Source: Imbricaverruca yamaguchii (Eukaryota > Arthropoda > Thecostraca > Neoverrucidae). Taken from it: a stretch of DNA of 64,000 nt. The DNA lies in NCBI GenBank assembly GCA_034440575.1, contig JAOTOL010001639.1, positions 1,720,501 to 1,784,500 on the forward strand, given 5' to 3'. The position numbers and the translations under genes were made by a program. Below, piece after piece: positions 58,085-64,000 of this stretch. How positions within the stretch are numbered: position 1 is the first letter of the stretch; every line of letters begins with the position of its first letter. Below the pieces are notes generated by a model. The model was not told where the DNA came from. It was given only the letters and a program-made list of their open reading frames with translations, and did no database searches.

Positions 58085-58925
58085 TGAACGCCTCCCATCA
58101 TCAATAATGTCGCCTGATATTTCCACCCAACTTTGACAGTTCCATCTCCTGAACCGCCGCTCAATCCTCATGCAGTTTCACAACTTCGTGGCCGCACCGA
58201 AAGCTGCAATGCGATGCGATAGCCGCCTGCGGCCAGACGAAGTTGCGTGTGAACCGCTGTCTTCCGCGCAGACGTCTCGTGGTCCCGTGCATCCGTCTCG
58301 TCTCGTGCCTTCGTGCGGCCAACTCGTACCCCCGTGCAGCTGTTCTCGTGCTTTCTCGCAGCTTTTCTCGCGCTCTCGTGCAGTTTTTCCTCATCCTTTC
58401 ATGCAGCTTGTCTCGCGCTCTCATGCGGAATTTGTCGTGCTCTCTCGCGGCTGTTCTGGTGCTCTCGTGTCTTGCGGTAGAGTATTTTGTCCGGCGGCCA
58501 AAAACTCCACGAATGGTTTCCGACGTGATCACATCGGGATCTACTCGTGATGCTTGGACCGACACATGGATAAATTGAGTTCTCGGAAACCGCAGGCGTG
58601 CGCCAAAGGTGTGCGCCAGTGGGCGACGTCTGCGCATACATCGGAAGCGGAAATTTATGCAGGAATTGCGCATCCATTGGAAGTCTACTCCTTTGAAAAA
58701 CAGCAGACTGAGCCTCGCACAACCATGCTCGCAGTATGTGCTTGGAAGACCATTTATCTGGAAGGCACGTGTTTGTCGTACAGAGTAAGATAGGTGACGC
58801 GTACTCCACGGCACAAACAATCAACGCTGGGTGGCCACAGGGAGCCGTGCCAGCATCTCTTCCAGTACGTCTACATCTCGACGGACTTGCACACACGGCA
58901 ACAAATACATAAATAGTTTACACTC
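58085..58925. other. Unannotated sequence, no gene seen
   Basis: Between 58300 and 58470 a CTCTCGTGC / TTCTCGCGC motif recurs at irregular 20-35 bp spacing, which generates a 219-codon minus frame (58161-58820) with an Arg-rich repeat-like middle. No domain was recognised. Confidence 0.45.
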
Positions 58926-58959
58926 ACGGTGCATCTATGTACGCACGACACACACCACA

Positions 58960-59207
58960 AAACAGGACAGGTGAACAAGCTTCTCTTTAAGATGATAAAG
59001 CATATTCGAGCACAAGAAATTTCAAGCACAATAGACTTCGAGCTCATCTTCAGCGCAGCAAAAACCGTCTGCCAAACATTCGCGAAGAAAACGGAACTTT
59101 ACCTCGCACTGATGGCTTTCAGGACATATAGTTTCAACAACAGCTTGGATAAACATCTTAAGCTCACGCTCTCAAAACACCTTCCTTGTCGTAACCATGT
59201 GAACTAA
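58960..59207 (+). pseudogene. Ty3/Gypsy-type integrase C-terminal fragment
   Basis: Integrase inserts retrotransposon DNA into the genome. A + frame reads AAKTVCQTFAKKTELYLALM and then AFRTYSFNNSLDKHLKLTL from about 59054, ending SKHLPC before a stop at 59205. This matches the layout just after the catalytic core in Gypsy integrases (a K-rich helix, YLALLAYRTTP, then a divergent SPAELLxGR.LRTxLP). The conserved GxSPAELL part is badly eroded here. No core D,D-35-E residues or LTRs were found nearby, so it is an orphan remnant. Confidence 0.4.
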
Positions 59208-59209
59208 AT

Positions 59210-59990
59210 TATTGACAAAGTACTCACTTAATTTCGCCCTCTGTTTTCAGTAGTTCTTCCGCTGCCTAGACCAGTACTGAAAAATATACACAGCATACAT
59301 CAGAAAACACTTGCACTCTGTGACGCTATATTTCACGCATATCTGACAATACATGACCAACGAATGCTAGGACGCTCACCAGTTCGCTAAGCCAGCCTAA
59401 CAGATGCACACCTCAGAACACCAGCGAACTGAGACACGAATTTGGCTGGGACAGACTAAGGACCAGTCGGCAAAATCATAAAATATCACTTCACAGGTGA
59501 AATCCACATAATAATCTCAAAACTCTAAAAACTCTCATCAAAACGTCCACATGATAATATCAGTCCACATCAGACAACTCCTACCCCAGACATGACTCGC
59601 TGACACTGGAAGGTCATGAAGAAAACATAGATTGATTAACGTCTCCAGTGAGTTGGACATCGTTCTTCTAGAGATGGTTCATTCCAGACGCAAAGCGTAA
59701 ATTGAGACGGTTTCCACCCTCAACTTTCCGCCAGCCATACAATTCAAGGTTGAAGTTGCGCACCAATTCGAAAGGGCACGCCCACTTGCGTACATATTTC
59801 ACGAGTCAAAATTTTGAAAAATGATGCACACTCAAATATGAATAAACGTATTTGAAGTATATCAATTTCGAATAAAAAAGGTGGCTACCAAAGATTTTCT
59901 TGCTGTCATCATACTGAAAAGATACCACTGTGCCCTTCCCGTCTACTACACCTACAGCACAAAAAAGAACTATATCCATATACACCATAC
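59210..59990. other. Unannotated sequence, no gene seen
   Basis: AT-rich, with no recognised domain. It may include decayed transposon sequence from either flank. Confidence 0.4.
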
Positions 59991-59993
59991 ACC

Positions 59994-60110
59994 TTTACTG
60001 AACGCAACTGTAGCTTCTCTACATACACAGATGCAGACAAAATAGAACCATCGTCGTACGGAACCATAATCGCACTAGCCAATCCATACGTTGCGGTGTG
60101 GCTTTACTTC
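59994..60110 (+). pseudogene. Possible LINE RNase H start motif
   Basis: A + frame reads CSFSTYTDADKIEPSSYGTI from about 60009, like the first strand of LINE RNase H domains (YTDGSK..). The second and third RNase H motifs are absent, and a SINE copy begins 40 bp later. Chance is quite possible. Confidence 0.22.
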
Positions 60111-60146
60111 TCAATCGTTCTTCAGAAGCAGTTGTTTCATAAAAAT

Positions 60147-60311
60147 AGAAGAAGAACCCTGGATTCCCTTTCTGGACCATATAGCGTCGCCAATCTCTTA
60201 CACCGATTGGTCGTGCGTAGACTCAGCAATGCAGCAGACTGTGGGGTTCAAACCCACGATATTAAGACCAAGAGTCGAACACACTTCCGATTGAGCTACC
60301 GCAGACCCCAC
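60147..60311 (-). mobile_element. tRNA-derived SINE, family 1, - copy
   Basis: On the minus strand the tRNA-like head has an A box, GGTAGCTCAATCGGA, and a B box, GGGTTTGAACCCC. The body has ACGACCAATCGGTGTAA and GACGCTATATGG, and the tail CCAGGGTTCTTCTTC. All three parts align with 28384-28553. Acceptor strands do not pair, excluding a functional tRNA gene. Confidence 0.75.
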
Positions 60312-60314
60312 CAT

Positions 60315-61160
60315 GATTAGAGGGGCAAATCGGAGGAAGCATAGATGGCCTTGGTTGGATTGCTACACCAGAACAGGAAACTCATCCGTTACTTGGGCCG
60401 GGATGCTATTAACTACATCAACTACCATTGGGGATGGTGGCTCGCAATTATAGGTGGCCGGACGTTCTAATTTAAGGAAGATACCGGACAGTTTTCGGAT
60501 CGATTCTTTCCAGTCAAAGCCATGTAAGTTAATGTTAGATTTACGAATTTATGTGGGAGCCGTGCCTCGATGTCCCCTGCCCCCATCCGTTGCCAATGCT
60601 CGTAACAATCTTTAAAAACCACCCGCAGTATACTGTTATGATTTGCTATATCGATGCATGTTTTTGTTTTCTATTGTTATTCGCTGAGGGCCGAAGCACA
60701 CACAAGTTTTATTCTTGACATTTATGCGCTACTTTTTGTCAAGCTTCACTTAGCGCTCCGCTGCGATAGTAAGCATGTAAGTATGTTTGTGCACACACAG
60801 TACAGGGTCAGCTTGCAAGACTTGGTGAGCATATTATCCAATCTGACCCTCCGCCAAATGTCGACCCCACATCCTCCTCGTACTGGCCTGGCTGACACTA
60901 ACGTCACCGGCTGGGAGTGGGAGAGATGGCGCCAATGCGATCTTGACGGCCGGTGTTGTGACGAGTCGGGCTGGCGAAACCCCGCCAAACTCCGAATCCC
61001 GGCCATCTGATGCGGCTCGGCTCTGTCGCCGTGCCACGCCGGGGCCGCCTGTCGGAGCGGATCAGCCGAACGGCCGGCCGGTGAAGGCGATCACGGCGGT
61101 AAGTGAAGAGAAGCGACGGGTTGGACGGCGAACATAGCTGCCAGATATCACCGGATCTGC
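60315..61160. other. Unannotated sequence, no gene seen
   Basis: GC-rich from 60900. A + frame of 118 codons at 60654-61010 has no domain. Confidence 0.45.
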
Positions 61161-61163
61161 GTG

Positions 61164-61628
61164 GACGACAACACTCACACATGGACAGGTGTACACGGAC
61201 GACAGCGCTCACACATGGACAGGTGTACACGGACGACACCACTCACACATGTACAGGTGTACACGGACGACACCTCTCACACATGGACAGGTGCTTACGG
61301 ACCACATCTCTCACACATGTACAGGTGTACACGGACAACACCTCTCACACATGGACAGGTGTACACGGACGACAGCGCTCACACATGGACAGGTGTGTAC
61401 GGACGACACCACTCACACATGGACAGGTGTGTACGGACGACACCTCTCACACATGGACAGGTGCTTACGGACCACATCTCTCACACATGTACAGGTGTAC
61501 ACGGACAACACCTCTCACACATGGACAGGTGTGTACGGACGACACCACTCACACATGGACAGGTGTGTACGGACGACACCTCTCACACATGGACAGGTGT
61601 GCACGGACGACACCTGTCCCACATGGAC
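61164..61628. repeat. 34-bp minisatellite, about 14 units
   Basis: CACACATGGACAGGTGTACA then CGGACGACACCTCT. Variants GTGCTTACGGACCACATC and ACATGTACAGG recur together in the same order twice, indicating block duplication. Confidence 0.95.
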
Positions 61629-61639
61629 CACCACCGTGA

Positions 61640-61735
61640 CCCAGTCCCTCTCTCGTTTTTTCCTCTCTCTCTCTACCTGTCTCTCACACTCTCACCCTCT
61701 CACCCTCTCTCGCTCTCTCCCGCTCCCTCCATCTT
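61640..61735. repeat. CT-rich low-complexity tract
   Basis: Interrupted TCTC/CCTCTC runs with CACACTCTCACCCTC repeats. Confidence 0.85.
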
Positions 61736-61867
61736 CGGTAGTCTGCGGCGAATCAGGCTCGCTCTGGCCAGAGGTGATCAGCCTCTCTGCGGGCATTGCT
61801 ATTTCATCCGCGCACAGTATGTCGGCCGAATGCTCCACGACTGCGCACACAGCCGGCTCTTCCATCT

Positions 61868-62152
61868 GCTCTCACCTCAACCCCGCCCCAGCCTGCCCTC
61901 ACCTCAGCTCCGCCCCAGCCTGCCCTCGCCTCAGCTCCGCACCAGCCTGCCCTCGACTCTGCCCCGCCACACCCTACCCTCACCTGAACCCCGCCCCAGC
62001 TTGCCCTCACCTGAACCCCGCCCCAGCCTGCCCTCACCTCAGCTCCGCCCCAGCCTGCCCTCACCTGAACCCCGCCCCAGCCTGCCCTCATCTCAGCTCC
62101 GCCCCAGCCTGCCCTCACCTCAGCCCCGCCCCAGCCTGCCCTCGACTCTGAG
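61868..62152. repeat. 27-bp minisatellite, about 10 units
   Basis: CCTCAGCTCCGCCCCAGCCT then GCCCTCA, alternating with CCTGAACCCCGCCCCAGC units. The 27-bp length keeps + and - frames open. Confidence 0.95.
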
Positions 62153-62339
62153 CCCCTCTCGCCGGATCGCATCCCCAGGGACGACGGAGCCGGACTCTCA
62201 GAGATTGGTCCGGCTATCAGTTCCAATATGGATCCTCTTCATTTCGACAGAGGCGCTCACGCATGGCACTTTAGATCTCGATGATATCCCCCCGGCCTCC
62301 ATACGCTGAGCGCCCTTGAGCCATCACAGAGGCGCCGCG

Positions 62340-62460
62340 TAGCTCTCACAGATGATCCATAGCCGTCACAGATGATATCGTAACCATCACAAATGATCTT
62401 GTAGCCGTCACAGATGTTCCTGTAATCGTCACAGATGCTCCCGTAACCGTGCAGCCGCGA
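62340..62460. repeat. ~21-bp tandem repeat, about 6 units
   Basis: GCCGTCACAGATGATATCGTA-like units with ACCATCACAAATGATC and ATCGTCACAGATGCTC variants. Confidence 0.85.
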
Positions 62461-62469
62461 CAGATGCGT

Positions 62470-64000
62470 CTGTGGCCGTTCTGGATTGGGCTGGCGCATT
62501 AAAGCAAAACAGGGACACTTTTCGGGCTAACACCTAATTGGTGCTCTGTGAAACTTCTGGTTGGCTGATCACATTCACTATGAAGAGGACATTTGACAGC
62601 CAGAGGAAATGAGGCGTGCTATAGCAGGTTGTTAATGGGTGCCCACGTACTTTTGTATTCGTTGGCTGTTGCAGTCAGTCTGGTCGTCACGTGAGCGATG
62701 CAAAAAGACTGGGGCCTCTCTGACAATAGGAATCGGGTTCTCTGACGATTTATAGGCCACTTGATCATTACCGGGATTGTCAGACTGACTTAATGACACT
62801 TCCATGGGACTTCGAACTCATTGGTGCTTTACTTGTGACCATCTGACATTACAGGGAACACTGATTCAGCTCTCATGAGGACTGGATCATGGCGATGCAT
62901 GGTATCTTGTGGCACTTCCCAACTTTCAATCGAAGATCTAGTAGAACCATCCGATTACCCCTAGATGGAAACGAAGCTCATCCTTTTTCCTTCAGTCTTG
63001 AACAATTTCAGGTAATCTTTGGGTTAGCGGGAGGAGTAATGTCATTACTTTACTATTCATCTGCCTACATTGACCGCTAGCTTTCCGTACCTATCCCTCG
63101 GCCTCTTCCACCTTCTTCCACTCAGGAAACAAATCGCACTCGTATGTTAAATAAAGCGCAAATTCAGTCTGATACTATCGTATATTTTGGCTATCGCAGT
63201 CTCCAAAAGCCCGTGTGACCTTGAGCAACTTGCACTCCCTGGAACCCAGAGTTTGCTTTTGACTACCTACACTACGGTGAAAGAACCTTAACTAAAACGT
63301 GGCATTAGCTCAGAAGATAATCAATTTATAGCATGCACGGTGTTTTATTACAAGCACTTCAGCGTGAAGGTCCATGATCAACATTACACCTTAATGTTGG
63401 TACCGGTACTCAATGGTTTCGTACCATTATTGGAATTATGCCTGTTATTGGCTGCACTTTTTGCACTGCTGCACTATTATGCAAAATATAAGAATGGTGG
63501 CTACTTACGCTTCGGTCCTTGCGCTTGAAATGCTGGACTCGAAAAGCTGGCGTCGATCGCCATATTTCCCTCTTGCACCAAATATTTGCACTTTGTACTT
63601 TGCATAGGCGTGCTTTGTGCAGTGAATTGTGCATGTCTTACGTTTGTTATAGGCATGCGTACAGGTCTTGATTTAATGCATGGTGGGAGGGGGGCGAAAT
63701 GCATGAAGGCAATTGGCAGACCAACATGTATTGGAGGCACACTCCATAGGCTCTCATGCTAAGAGTTGAAATTATCGGGTGGATGGGGTGGCAAGGCCAG
63801 CATTGCTGTGAACCTACCCGGAAATCAGTGCTAAGGTGGCACCACTTCACGTTTCTTATACTACTACTATTACTATGATTGTACGATACAGAAATTAGCT
63901 CAAGTTGTAAATGCACACCGAAACAAAGGTTTCAGCGTTTTAAAATCGGTCTATCTACAAGGAAAAAGCACTCCTCCTGGAACTGTTCATTACACAAGAT
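62470..64000. other. Unannotated sequence, no gene seen
   Basis: Unique-looking, moderate AT. Short frames (62889-63080, 63340-63528, 63501-63740) have no domain. The part at 63690-63770 weakly resembles the reverse complement of 10985-11070. Confidence 0.4.

Noticed and set aside
58161..58820. 219-codon minus-strand gene
   Set aside because: Its Arg/Glu-rich middle comes from recurring CTCTCGTGC-type words, and overlapping frames are open on the other strand.
60223..60311. tRNA gene on the minus strand
   Set aside because: It has A/B boxes and a T-arm, but the acceptor strands do not pair and the same body follows a second copy at 28384, so it is a SINE.
61164..61628. CRISPR-like array
   Set aside because: Units are contiguous 34-bp repeats with no unique spacers, and the DNA is eukaryotic.

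Overview
This is non-coding, repeat-dominated DNA from a eukaryotic nuclear genome, most likely an invertebrate animal. The evidence is decayed LINE reverse transcriptase and RNase H domains, a Ty3/Gypsy-type integrase remnant, tRNA-derived SINEs with A and B boxes, long microsatellites, and no operon structure, ribosome binding sites or dense ORFs. The species cannot be named from the sequence; an arthropod is possible but unproven. I found no intact protein-coding gene. Nearly every long open frame is a by-product of a tandem array whose unit is a multiple of 3 bp (21, 27, 33, 45, 48 or 72 bp), so several frames on both strands stay open together.

The striking property is the density of unrelated minisatellites: about 25 arrays with unit lengths from about 12 to 95 bp, which with the main microsatellites cover roughly 15 kb, close to a quarter of the window by my manual tally. 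The largest are a 62-bp array (31.77-34.61 kb, about 46 units), a 21-bp array (44.41-46.36 kb, about 93 units), adjacent related 22-bp and 33-bp arrays (53.65-55.35 kb) and a 45-bp array (20.43-21.60 kb, about 26 units, with a 225-bp higher-order period).

Layout: 0.9-3.4 kb holds a CTG/CCG-type microsatellite and GC-rich minisatellites. 3.8-8.5 kb holds two inverted copies of an unidentified ~530-bp repeat around a ~3.6-kb spacer with a 32-bp array and a frameshifted LINE 3' end. 8.5-14.6 kb holds a possible LINE endonuclease scrap, a CT tract and mostly unremarkable sequence. 14.6-18 kb holds three more arrays and a homopolymer-only block that looks like an assembly error. 20-28 kb holds the 45-bp array flanked by copies of a ~120-bp repeat, and other dispersed duplications. 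28.4-30.4 kb holds a SINE, long CT and CTGTCT microsatellites, and a reverse-transcriptase frame broken by only three stops, all TGA. 31.8-38.4 kb holds the 62-bp array, a second SINE family, a hairpin element and a 48/58-bp array. At 40.06-40.30 kb lies a near-perfect ~248-bp palindrome with hammerhead-ribozyme-like core motifs on both strands, flanked by a 12-bp direct repeat. 42-62.5 kb is a succession of GC-rich minisatellites, a Gypsy-type integrase remnant and a second copy of the first SINE.

Nothing here works together as a pathway. The biology visible is transposable-element decay and tandem-repeat expansion. The items most worth follow-up are the palindrome with hammerhead-like cores, the covarying hairpin shared by 35.67 and 50.65/50.72 kb, the 530-bp inverted pair, and the palindrome-bearing 22/33-bp arrays.
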